Below are positions 5,279 to 11,235 of a DNA stretch of 11,235 nt, in pieces. The stretch is from DATGEO01 sp035310015 (GTDB lineage: Bacteria; Chloroflexota; Dormibacteria; Dormibacterales; Dormibacteraceae): the NCBI GenBank assembly GCA_035310015.1, contig DATGEO010000008.1, positions 1 through 11,235 on the forward strand, in the 5' to 3' direction. Within the stretch, counting starts at the first letter, position 1. The number at the start of each line of letters is the position of its first letter. The position numbers and the translations under genes were made by a program. The notes below the pieces were generated by a model. The model worked only from the letters and a program-made list of their open reading frames with translations. It was not told the DNA's origin and made no database searches.

Positions 5279-6795
5279 CCGACAAGAGCCGCGCGCTTCG
5301 CGAGAAGGCGCTCAAGGGCGGCACCCGCTACCTGCCCAAGCTGCGCGAGCAGCGCAAGCTGACGGTGCGCGAGCGCCTCGACCTGCTCTTCGACCAGGGC
5401 TCGTTCGTCGAGGACGGGCTCTTCGCCAACGTCCTGGCCGACGAGCTGCCGGCGGACGGCGTCGTCACCGGCCTGGGACTCGTCGAGGGCCGCCAGGTCG
5501 CGGTCATGGCCAACGACCCGACCGTCAAGGCGGGCAGCTGGGGCGCGCGCACGGTCGAGAAGATCGTGCGCATCCAGGAGGCGGCAGCCCGCCTGCGCGT
5601 CCCGCTGTTCTACCTCGTCGACTCCGCCGGCGCGCGCATCACCGACCAGATCGACATGTTCCCGGGGCGCCGCCACGCCGGCCGGATCTTCTACGACGAG
5701 GTGTGGCTGTCGGGGCAGGTGCCGCAGATCTGCCTCCTGTTCGGCCCGTCGGCCGCGGGCGGCGCGTACATCCCCGCGTTCTGCGACGTGGTCGCCATGG
5801 TCGACGGCAACGCCTCGATGTACCTCGGCTCGCCGCGCATGGTCGAGGTCGTGGTCGGAGAGAAGGTCGACCTCGAATCGCTCGGCGGCGCGCGCATGCA
5901 CTGCACCGAGAGCGGCTGCGGCGACGTGCTCGTCGCCGGCGACAAGGAGGCCATCGAGTTCGGCCGGGCTTACCTGCGGTACATGCCCCAGCGCTCCGGC
6001 GAGAAACCGCCCGCCTGCGGTCCGAAAGCGGCCCGCGCCGGCGCCAAAGGCATCGGCGAGCTCGTGCCCGAGCAGGCGAACCAGGGCTACGACATGCGCA
6101 AGGTCATCGACGCATTGATCGACGAGGGCAGCTGGCTCGAGATCAAAAAGCTCTTCGCCAAAGAGATCCTCACCGGCTTCGCTCGCCTCGACGGGCAGGC
6201 GGTGGGCGTGGTCGCCAACCAGCCGATGCAGAAAGGCGGCGTGCTGTTCAACGACTCGGCCGACAAGGCCGCACGCTTCATCTGGCTCTGCGACGCGTTC
6301 GAGATCCCGCTGCTCTTCCTCGCCGACGTGCCGGGATTCATGATCGGCACCGACGTCGAGCGCCGAGGGATCATCCGCCACGGCGCGAAGATGATCACGG
6401 CGGTCTCCGAGGCGACCGTGCCGAAGATCTCGGTGATCGTGCGCAAGGCCTACGGCGCCGGACTCTATGCGATGGCCGGCCCGGCCTTCGACTCCGACGC
6501 CGTGCTCGCGCTGCCGTCGGCGCAGATCGCGGTGATGGGGCCGGAGCCGGCGGTGAACGCGGTCTTCTTCAACAAGCTGGCCGAGCTGCCCGAGGCCGAA
6601 CGCGCGGCCAGACGCAAGGAGCTCGAAGACGAGTACCGCGAAGACGTCGACCTGTACAAGCTCGCCGCCAACCTGATCGTCGACGACGTCGTCGAGCCGG
6701 AGCGACTGCGCGATGAGCTGATCAAGCGCTTCCACGCCTACTCGACGCGGGTTTCATCCCCCCCAAATCGCAAACATGGGGTGCCGCCGGTTTAG
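5275..6795 (+). CDS. Acyl-CoA carboxylase, carboxyltransferase (beta) subunit
   Basis: A 506-residue carboxyltransferase that moves CO2 from biotin to an acyl-CoA (acetyl-, propionyl- or methylcrotonyl-CoA type). Both crotonase-like halves are complete. The N-terminal half has VDSAGARI (115-122) and PSAAGGAYIP (158-167), whose Gly-Gly forms one oxyanion hole. The C-terminal half has FNDSADKAARF (325-335), LADVPGFMIGT (349-359), GIIRHGAKM (365-373) and KAYGAGLYAM (391-400), the second oxyanion hole. The tail ends KHGVPPV, much like the KHGNIPL of PccB/MccB. The GAGLYAMAGP loop is closer to the MccB/YngE-like group than to PccB, but substrate cannot be fixed by eye. The GTG start at 5275 overlaps the upstream stop as GTGA, so translation is probably coupled. 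The biotin carboxylase/carrier subunit is not in the window and must be encoded elsewhere. Confidence 0.95.
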   Translation: MTDKSRALREKALKGGTRYLPKLREQRKLTVRERLDLLFDQGSFVEDGLFANVLADELPADGVVTGLGLVEGRQVAVMANDPTVKAGSWGARTVEKIVRIQEAAARLRVPLFYLVDSAGARITDQIDMFPGRRHAGRIFYDEVWLSGQVPQICLLFGPSAAGGAYIPAFCDVVAMVDGNASMYLGSPRMVEVVVGEKVDLESLGGARMHCTESGCGDVLVAGDKEAIEFGRAYLRYMPQRSGEKPPACGPKAARAGAKGIGELVPEQANQGYDMRKVIDALIDEGSWLEIKKLFAKEILTGFARLDGQAVGVVANQPMQKGGVLFNDSADKAARFIWLCDAFEIPLLFLADVPGFMIGTDVERRGIIRHGAKMITAVSEATVPKISVIVRKAYGAGLYAMAGPAFDSDAVLALPSAQIAVMGPEPAVNAVFFNKLAELPEAERAARRKELEDEYREDVDLYKLAANLIVDDVVEPERLRDELIKRFHAYSTRVSSPPNRKHGVPPV

Positions 6796-6823
6796 AAGCG
6801 AGTAGTGTGCTGGCGAACACAGC

Positions 6824-7600
6824 GTGCGCGTCAGCAGCGATTCCGAACGCTTCCAGGCCTGGCTCCAGGACACCTTCGACGCCCGTCAGCACGACGGCGA
6901 AACCATCGCCATGGGTCCTTTCCGGGCGATCGTCTTCCGCGGCGAAGGCAAGCCTTCCGCCTGGATGACGCTGGTCGAGGGCGAGGCCGGCGAGGTCGAC
7001 GGCCGGAAAGCCCTGACCAAGCTGCGGGCGGCGTTCCACAAGCACGACATCGACATCGAGGTGGAGTACGACGATCACGCCTTTCCGCACGCGGCCGAGT
7101 GGTTTGCCGAGGCCGGCCTGAAGCTCATCGAGACGAATCCGCTGATGGCCTGCCGGCCGGACACGTTCCAGCCGTTCGCCGCGCCCGACGTTTCGCTGAC
7201 GCGCCTCTCCGAGCACGGCAAGCCGAACGAGCTGGAGGCCTTCCAGAAGCTGCGATGGACCGACGGCGGCGAGGTCGACCGCGAGGTGCCGCCGCTCGAG
7301 CGCCTGCGGCAGGACCTGCGCTCGCAGACGAGCGTCTACCTCCTGGCCTGGCTGGACTGGGAGCCGGTCGGCACCGGCGTCTCGCACCTGACCAAGGCCG
7401 CCGCCGAGATCGTCGGCGTCGTGACCCGCAACGACCGCCGGCGCCGCGGCGTGGCCGCCACGGTGACCTCAGACCTCGTCCGCCGCCACTTCGAGGGCGG
7501 CGGCGACTTCGCCTTCCTCGACGCCGCCAACGAACCCGCCGCCAAGGTCTACGAAAAGCTCGGATTCACCAGATTTGGAGCGAAGGCGCTTTATCGATAG
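6824..7600 (+). CDS. GNAT-family N-acetyltransferase with degenerate N-terminal half
   Basis: A 258-residue protein. The C-terminal half (about 123-258) is a GNAT domain: the acetyl-CoA pyrophosphate loop is RRGVA (207-211) after EIVGVVTRNDRR, and ANEPAAKVYEKLGF (235-248) is the usual final helix. The N-terminal ~115 residues (IDIEVEYDDHAFPHAAEWF, then LMACRPDTF at 107-115) look like the degenerate GNAT-like half found in two-part GNATs and lack an acetyl-CoA loop. The acceptor is unknown. The GTG at 6824 has no Shine-Dalgarno; a TAGTGT at 6803-6808 could be a -10 giving a leader of about 8 nt. It follows the carboxylase by 28 bp and could also be read from that operon. Confidence 0.85.
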   Translation: MRVSSDSERFQAWLQDTFDARQHDGETIAMGPFRAIVFRGEGKPSAWMTLVEGEAGEVDGRKALTKLRAAFHKHDIDIEVEYDDHAFPHAAEWFAEAGLKLIETNPLMACRPDTFQPFAAPDVSLTRLSEHGKPNELEAFQKLRWTDGGEVDREVPPLERLRQDLRSQTSVYLLAWLDWEPVGTGVSHLTKAAAEIVGVVTRNDRRRRGVAATVTSDLVRRHFEGGGDFAFLDAANEPAAKVYEKLGFTRFGAKALYR

Positions 7601-7647
7601 TGGTGGGCGACCAGGTTCCCCGACGCTATCGTTTGACTACTTCAGAG

Positions 7648-8367
7648 ATGGCGAGCCCGATCAAGCGGTTCGATCCTAACGTGGCGCCAGGCCGCGAGTC
7701 GCCGCCGATCGTCCTCAAGGAGGTCTACGAGCAGCGCTTCGACGAGGCCGACCAGGTGCGCAAAGAGGCGATCTGGCGCGAGCTCGGGCGCTTCTTCCAG
7801 CGCTATATCGGCCCCCAGGACCGGGTGGTGGACATCGCGTGCGACCTGGGCTACTTCATCCGCAACGTCCGCGCCGGCGAGCGGTGGGCGACCGACATCC
7901 GCGACGTCGGCGCGACCTTGCCCCCGGACGTGCATTTCATCCGGGCCAGCGGCCTCGACCTGGACGACGTGCTGCCAAACGACTCATTCGACCTTGCGTT
8001 CTTCAGCAACTACCTCGAGCACCTGGCGTCGACCGAGGCGGTGCTCGAGCAGCTGCGCGTGGCGTACGCGCTGTTGAAGCCGGGCGGCAAGGTGCTGATC
8101 CTGCAGCCCAACATCCGGCTCATCGGCGGCTCGTACTGGGACTTCATCGACCACCAGACCGCGCTGACCGAGAAGAGCCTGGCCGAGGCGGCGACCATGG
8201 CCGGGTTCCGCACGCGGCAGGTCATCGCCCGGTTCCTGCCCTACACGACGAAAAGCCGCTTCCCCCAGCACCCGCTGCTGGTGCGGGCATACCTGCACGT
8301 TCCGCCCGCGTGGCTGATGTTCGGGAAGCAGACGCTGTACCTCGGGGAGAAGCCCGCGGCGCGCTAG
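7648..8367 (+). CDS. Class I SAM-dependent methyltransferase of a polysaccharide-locus type
   Basis: A 239-residue soluble methyltransferase. Motif I is VVDIACDLGYF (60-70), a variant of the usual DxGCGxGEF, with acidic ATDIRD (81-86) at the end of strand 2, then NYLEHL (121-126), LLKPGGKVLILQPNIR (142-157), YWDFIDHQTALT (163-174) and FLPYTTKSRFPQHP (196-209). The QPNIR, YWDF-DH and PYTTKSR-PQHP run is, from memory, typical of a methyltransferase family often found near glycosyltransferases and O-antigen genes; none is present here. In motif I the second Gly of GCG is Asp66. The ATG at 7648 is chosen because a TATCGT (7627-7632) would give a leader of about 9 nt; an in-frame GTG at 7600 (overlapping the upstream stop) or TTG at 7633 is possible. 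Confidence 0.85.
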   Translation: MASPIKRFDPNVAPGRESPPIVLKEVYEQRFDEADQVRKEAIWRELGRFFQRYIGPQDRVVDIACDLGYFIRNVRAGERWATDIRDVGATLPPDVHFIRASGLDLDDVLPNDSFDLAFFSNYLEHLASTEAVLEQLRVAYALLKPGGKVLILQPNIRLIGGSYWDFIDHQTALTEKSLAEAATMAGFRTRQVIARFLPYTTKSRFPQHPLLVRAYLHVPPAWLMFGKQTLYLGEKPAAR

Positions 8368-8374
8368 CCGAACG

Positions 8375-8570
8375 CTAGCGACCGACGTACGCGCGCGACT
8401 CTTTCGCCAGCGCGACCCAGCGCTCGGTCGCGCCGTCGAGCGCGAGCCACTCCCGCATCAGCCAGGCCGCCCGACCCGAAGCCCTTGCCCACGCCGCGCG
8501 TGACGCGCCGGTCGCGCGAGAACGCCGCGGCGACGCGCTCGAACGCGGCGTCAGCGGCTGGGCTGGACAC
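8375..8570 (-). pseudogene. Remnant of a small TfoX/Sxy-like protein gene, internal deletion and frameshift
   Basis: Two pieces of one small protein family are visible in different frames on the minus strand. From GTG 8570 the first frame reads AAFERVAAAFSRDRRVT and GVGKGFGSGGL, ending near 8463. From 8458 the next frame reads MREWLALDGATERWVALAKE and SRAYVGR, then stop at 8375. In intact relatives as I remember them (about 105-115 residues) GKGFGS-GL is followed by 'KVNGKIFA...KLP...DPG-GR' before the 'MKEW' helix, so roughly 45-50 residues are missing at about 8459-8462 and the frame is broken. The first frame stays open to 8364 as a 68-residue hybrid, which is unlikely to fold. The GTG overlaps the end of the HxlR gene by 20 bp, so the intact gene was probably coupled to it. 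A recent deletion or an assembly collapse are both possible. Confidence 0.6.
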
Positions 8571-9183
8571 GGCGCAGCGCCGCCAGGTCGCCGCTGAACT
8601 TGAGCCCTCGCTTTTTGGCGGTCGCCAGGTCGAGGTGGTTGAGCATCAACCCGAGCACCAGCGACGGCGTCGCGGTGATGACGGCATCCGCATGCTCGTC
8701 CTTGCCGGGGCGGACGTGGATGCCGCCGTCCCGGGTCTCGACCAGCACCGGATGCTGACCGGTCCAGACCTCGATCGTGACCGGCCGCTTTTCCGGTGAC
8801 CTGTCGACGAGGTGCGCCTCCAGCGGGAGGGCAAGCCAGTGGCTGCGGAACTCCTCGTCGTCGATGGGCCGCTGCACCAGGGGCGAGCCCCACCGGCCAA
8901 GCGCCTTGAGCACGGGCTCGAGGTCACGGCCCCGGTCGGTCAGATCGAAAAGCGTCGTCGCCACCGGGGGTGGCGCCTCCTCGCGGCGAACGATGCCGGC
9001 TTCCTCCAGCTCGCGCAGGCGGTCCGCAAGCAGGTTGGTGGCGATCCCCGGCAGCCCGTAGCGGAGGTCGGTGTAGCGGCTCGGACCCTGGAGCAGAAGC
9101 TCGCGGACGATGAGCAGCGACCACCGCTCGCCGACCACGTCGAGGGCCTGGGCGATCGCGCAGTACTCGTTGTAGGTCCTCAC
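8551..9183 (-). CDS. HxlR-family transcriptional regulator with C-terminal SCP2-like domain
   Basis: A 210-residue regulator. Residues ~8-105 are an HxlR winged helix: CAIAQALDVVGERWSLLIVR (8-27), GPSRYTDLRYGLPGIATNLL (33-52), LRELEEAGIVRR (56-67) and a wing, then FDLTDRGRDLEPVL. Residues ~112-205 resemble a sterol-carrier (SCP2)-like ligand-binding fold (VTIEVWTGQHPVLVETRDGG, then AVITATPSLVLGLMLN), an add-on seen in some actinobacterial HxlR proteins that may bind a hydrophobic ligand. Cys8 is the only cysteine and matches the N-terminal cysteine used as a redox or quinone sensor in proteins such as YodB. I set the start at GTG 9183, 7 nt after a TACGAT -10; the TTG at 9219 is the -35 box. 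It is divergent from the efflux pump gene and is its likely regulator. Confidence 0.9.
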   Translation of the reverse strand: MRTYNEYCAIAQALDVVGERWSLLIVRELLLQGPSRYTDLRYGLPGIATNLLADRLRELEEAGIVRREEAPPPVATTLFDLTDRGRDLEPVLKALGRWGSPLVQRPIDDEEFRSHWLALPLEAHLVDRSPEKRPVTIEVWTGQHPVLVETRDGGIHVRPGKDEHADAVITATPSLVLGLMLNHLDLATAKKRGLKFSGDLAALRRVQPSR

Positions 9184-9190
9184 GTTGGAG

Positions 9191-9219
9191 ATCGTACGCC
9201 TCCCGCTTGAATTTGGCAA
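9191..9219 (-). promoter_or_regulatory. Promoter of the HxlR gene (leaderless)
   Basis: On the minus strand TTGCCA (9219-9214, 5/6) and TACGAT (9196-9191) are 17 bp apart, and the GTG at 9183 follows 7 nt after the -10. The layout is identical to that of the metalloprotease gene at 3054-3090. Confidence 0.65.
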
Positions 9220-9227
9220 CTTAGGAC

Positions 9228-9256
9228 TTGACTTTCTTGTCTTACTGCTTTACTTT
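9228..9256 (+). promoter_or_regulatory. Promoter of the efflux pump gene
   Basis: TTGACT (9228-9233, 5/6) is followed by a 17-bp spacer and TACTTT (9251-9256, TAnnnT). Transcription would begin near 9263, leaving a leader of about 30 nt that carries a Shine-Dalgarno. The -35 lies only 8 bp from the -35 of the HxlR promoter, back to back. Confidence 0.55.
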
Positions 9257-9263
9257 CTTGTCT
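9231..9263 (+). repeat. Direct repeat ACTTTCTTGTCT x2, 21-bp period: candidate HxlR operator
   Basis: ACTTTCTTGTCT occurs exactly at 9231-9242 and 9252-9263; with flanks, 14 of 15 bases match (…TAC and …AAC after the core). The 21-bp period equals two helical turns, so both copies face the same side of the DNA. The first overlaps the 3' half of the pump's -35, the second its -10 and start point, so a bound protein would block the promoter. The binding protein is inferred to be the adjacent HxlR regulator. Confidence 0.6.
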
Positions 9264-9280
9264 AACGCCACATTCGCCAA

Positions 9281-9286
9281 GGGAGG
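9281..9286 (+). promoter_or_regulatory. Shine-Dalgarno site of the efflux pump gene
   Basis: GGGAGG ends 7 nt before the ATG at 9294. It is the one strong ribosome-binding site in the window and sets the pump start at 9294 and not at 9228, which would lie inside the promoter. Confidence 0.8.
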
Positions 9287-9293
9287 TTCGCGC

Positions 9294-10739
9294 ATGAGCA
9301 CCCGACCGACTACACGTTCACAGGCCGCGTGGGCGATGGCCCTCACCTCGATAGCTTTCTTCATGGGCGCGCTCGACAACCTGGTGGTGATCACCGCGCT
9401 GCCCGCGGTGCACCGCGAGATCGGCGGGACCCTTTCCGACCTCGAGTGGACGGTCAACGCTTACACGCTGGCGGTCGCGGCCGGAATCATCACCGCCGCA
9501 GCGCTTGGCGACAGGCTCGGGCGCCGGCGCGTCTACACCCTCGGGCTCGTGCTCTTCAGCCTGGCCTCGGCCGCGTGCGCCCTGGCCCCGACCACGGGCG
9601 TGCTCATCGCCGCGCGCGCCGTGCAGGGAATCGGCGCCGCCATCATCACCCCCCTCAGCCTGACCATCCTCACCGCAGCATTCCCGGCCTCGCGACGTGG
9701 CGCGATCGTCGGCGTGTGGGGCGGCATCGGCGGCCTCGCGGTGGCGGCAGGGCCTCTGGTCGGCGGAGCCGTGACCCAGGGTCTCAGCTGGCACTGGATC
9801 TTCTGGGTCAACGTCCCGATCGGCCTGGTGGCCGCGGCCCTGTCGGGTCGCCTGCTGGCCGAGTCGCACGGCCCGGCCGCGCGCGTAGATGTGCCTGGGC
9901 TGGTGCTGGTGAGCCTGGGCGCCGTGGCGGTCGTCTTCGGGCTCATTCGCGCCGGCGACCTCGGCTGGACGAGCGGCGATGCGCTGATCCCTCTTGGCGC
10001 CGGCCTTGCGGCGCTCGTCGCCTTCATCGCGTGGGAGCAGCGAGCGCCGGAGCCGATGCTGCCGCTCCGGCTGCTCAAGATCCGCCCGTTTGCCGCGGCG
10101 GTGATCACCTCCTTCCTCGTCTTCGGCTCGATCCAGGCCGCCGCGTTCCTCGCCTCTCAGTACTTCCAGCTCGGCCTGGGCTACTCGCCGCTGATGACGG
10201 GCGTGCGCTTCCTGCCCTGGACCGGAATGGCGTTCGTCGTGGCTCCGCTGGCCGGGCGTCTGTCGGATCGCGTCGGCACGCGGCCGCTGATGGTGATCGG
10301 GCTCGCCGTGCAGGCGGGCGCGTTGGCGTGGATCGCGGAGATCGCCGCGACAGGCATCGGCTACGACCGGCTCGCGATTCCCTTCATGCTCGGCGGCATC
10401 GGCATCTCGATGGCGCTGCCGACCACGCCGGCCGCGGCGCTTGGATCGGTGCTGCCGCAGGACCTGGGCAAGGCATCCGGCATCGTGAACACGATGCAGC
10501 GCTTCGGCGGGGCGTTCTCGATCGCCGTGGTGTCGGCGGTCTTCGCGACGAACGGCGCGCTGACAAGCCCTGCCGGCGTGGTGGCGGGGTTCCGCCCCGC
10601 GACGGAGGTCGTCGCGGGCCTGTCCCTGCTCGGGGCTGTGGCGGCGCTGGCGGTGGGCTCGCGCCGGCGCGCGAAGTCGGCCGGCGCCGGTCGCATCGAG
10701 AGCCTCGCCGTCGAGACGGAACCGGCCGCGGTGGCTTAG
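9294..10739 (+). CDS. MFS drug efflux transporter, DHA2 (EmrB/QacA) family
   Basis: A 481-residue inner-membrane proton antiporter with about 14 hydrophobic segments, the DHA2 layout. Family motifs are ALDNLVVITALP (26-37; the usual form is LDxTIVNVALP), motif A GDRLGRRRV (72-80), RAVQGIGAA (108-116), motif C AAGPLVGGAV (151-160) and WHWIFWVNVPIG (166-177). Such pumps export drugs, dyes or quinone-like toxins; the true substrate is unknown. The membrane Asp28 of the first motif is present, followed by Asn where most pumps have Thr. The C-terminal ~20 residues are polar and cytosolic. The ATG at 9294 has GGGAGG 7 nt upstream. Divergence from the HxlR regulator and the repeats over its promoter suggest ligand-induced expression. 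It converges with the GNAT gene with only 3 bp between stop codons. Confidence 0.92.
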   Translation: MSTRPTTRSQAAWAMALTSIAFFMGALDNLVVITALPAVHREIGGTLSDLEWTVNAYTLAVAAGIITAAALGDRLGRRRVYTLGLVLFSLASAACALAPTTGVLIAARAVQGIGAAIITPLSLTILTAAFPASRRGAIVGVWGGIGGLAVAAGPLVGGAVTQGLSWHWIFWVNVPIGLVAAALSGRLLAESHGPAARVDVPGLVLVSLGAVAVVFGLIRAGDLGWTSGDALIPLGAGLAALVAFIAWEQRAPEPMLPLRLLKIRPFAAAVITSFLVFGSIQAAAFLASQYFQLGLGYSPLMTGVRFLPWTGMAFVVAPLAGRLSDRVGTRPLMVIGLAVQAGALAWIAEIAATGIGYDRLAIPFMLGGIGISMALPTTPAAALGSVLPQDLGKASGIVNTMQRFGGAFSIAVVSAVFATNGALTSPAGVVAGFRPATEVVAGLSLLGAVAALAVGSRRRAKSAGAGRIESLAVETEPAAVA

Positions 10740-10742
10740 CCC

Positions 10743-11204
10743 TCAGAGGTCCTTGGCGTAGCAGACGCTCGTCGCCGCGGTCAGGTATTCGCCCCAGCAG
10801 TCGATCTGCTCGAAGCCTGCGTGGCGGTAGAGCGCGATGGCGGCGTGCTGGTGAATGCCGGTCTCGAGCACGAGCCGGCTCACGCCCAGCGTCCGAGCAC
10901 GCTCTTCCAGGGCGTCGAGCACCGCGCGCCCGACGCCCTGTCCGCGCAGGTCGGGATCGACGTACATGCGCTTGACCTCGGCGGTGTCGGGGTCGAGCAG
11001 GCGGATGGCTCCGCAGCCGACCGCGCGGCCATCACGCCGCGCGATGAGGTACACGCCGCGGCCCTCGTCGACGTGCTCGGCCTTCAGGTTGGGGCCGAAC
11101 CGCTGCTCCGGCGGGTACAGGAGAGCGAGGCCGGCGTCGAGCTCCGCGATGAGGCGCCTGGCATCTGCGGACTCGAACGATTCGGCTGCGATCGTGAGGT
11201 CCAA
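10743..11204 (-). CDS. GNAT-family N-acetyltransferase
   Basis: A 153-residue single-domain GNAT. AEVKRMYVDPDLRGQGVG (75-92) contains the conserved beta4 strand and the acetyl-CoA loop RGQGVG (87-92); RLVLETG (110-116) is beta5, and ALYRHAGFEQI (124-134) the closing helix and strand. The length is usual for the family. The acceptor (small molecule or protein N-terminus) cannot be told. The TTG at 11204 is the best start; no Shine-Dalgarno is seen, and TAACCT (11219-11214) lies 9 nt upstream as a possible -10, near-leaderless like other genes here. The few bases to the window end show nothing else. Confidence 0.88.
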   Translation of the reverse strand: MDLTIAAESFESADARRLIAELDAGLALLYPPEQRFGPNLKAEHVDEGRGVYLIARRDGRAVGCGAIRLLDPDTAEVKRMYVDPDLRGQGVGRAVLDALEERARTLGVSRLVLETGIHQHAAIALYRHAGFEQIDCWGEYLTAATSVCYAKDL

Positions 11205-11235
11205 CTCGCGGATAGGTTAGGCCGCGACCTAGCCG

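Noticed and set aside
5176..6735. A 519-residue minus-strand open frame
   Set aside because: It is the antisense shadow of the carboxyltransferase gene; composition is Asp/Arg/Val/Ala-rich and no motif is present.
6805..8367. A 520-residue open frame that would fuse a novel domain to the methyltransferase
   Set aside because: The first ~265 codons are an out-of-frame reading of the GNAT gene; the true methyltransferase starts at or just before 7648.
9228..9293. Upstream start for the efflux pump at TTG 9228
   Set aside because: These bases are the -35, -10 and direct repeats of the promoter; the ATG at 9294 has GGGAGG at 7 nt.
1..11235. CRISPR array, tRNA/rRNA, insertion sequence, toxin-antitoxin or defence genes
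   Set aside because: No regularly spaced repeats, no transposase or nuclease motifs, no terminal inverted repeats and no RNA gene signatures were seen on either strand.

Overview
The window is very GC-rich. It is densely coded on both strands and uses many GTG and TTG starts. At least four genes lack a convincing Shine-Dalgarno site and instead have a TAnnnT -10 box exactly 7 nt before the start codon, the layout of leaderless mRNAs. Together with a zinc metalloprotease of the F420-biosynthesis-associated family, an HspR-like MerR regulator and an actinobacterial-style acyl-CoA carboxylase, this points to a high-GC Terrabacteria lineage (Actinomycetota, or a neighbour such as Dormibacterota or Chloroflexota). 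The phylum cannot be fixed from this sequence alone.

Layout. Positions 1-466 (-) hold the N-terminal part of a short-chain dehydrogenase, cut by the window edge. It is divergent from 491-940 (+), a small protein with a nucleoside-deoxyribosyltransferase-like fold; their -10 boxes overlap. 937-1938 (-) is a SAM-dependent O-methyltransferase downstream of 1960-3054 (-), a membrane-anchored HExxH protease. 3123-3317 (-) is a tiny four-cysteine zinc ribbon downstream of 3384-3752 (-), an HspR-like MerR regulator. Divergent from the latter is 3865-4437 (+), an MntP-type manganese exporter. 4484-5278 and 5275-6795 (+) are an enoyl-CoA hydratase and an acyl-CoA carboxylase carboxyltransferase subunit with overlapping stop and start, a likely acyl-CoA (branched-chain or isoprenoid-type) catabolic pair. 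6824-7600 (+) is a two-part GNAT and 7648-8367 (+) a class I methyltransferase of a polysaccharide-locus type. 8375-8570 (-) is a decayed TfoX/Sxy-like gene overlapping the end of 8551-9183 (-), an HxlR-family regulator. That regulator is divergent from 9294-10739 (+), a 14-TM-type DHA2 efflux pump. 10743-11204 (-) is a GNAT.

The clearest regulatory unit is the HxlR/efflux-pump pair. The two promoters lie back to back, and a 12-bp direct repeat with a 21-bp period covers the -35/-10 region of the pump promoter, as expected for a repressor operator. The second unit is the MerR/MntP divergent pair, where the MerR gene has a near-consensus promoter and a dyad over its -10.

I do not see a defence system, CRISPR array, mobile element or RNA gene. 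The most useful points are the leaderless start signature (which corrects two start sites lying in -35 boxes), the HxlR operator candidate, substitutions at key residues in MntP and in the deoxyribosyltransferase-like protein, and the gene remnant. No stretch longer than 300 bases lacks a gene.
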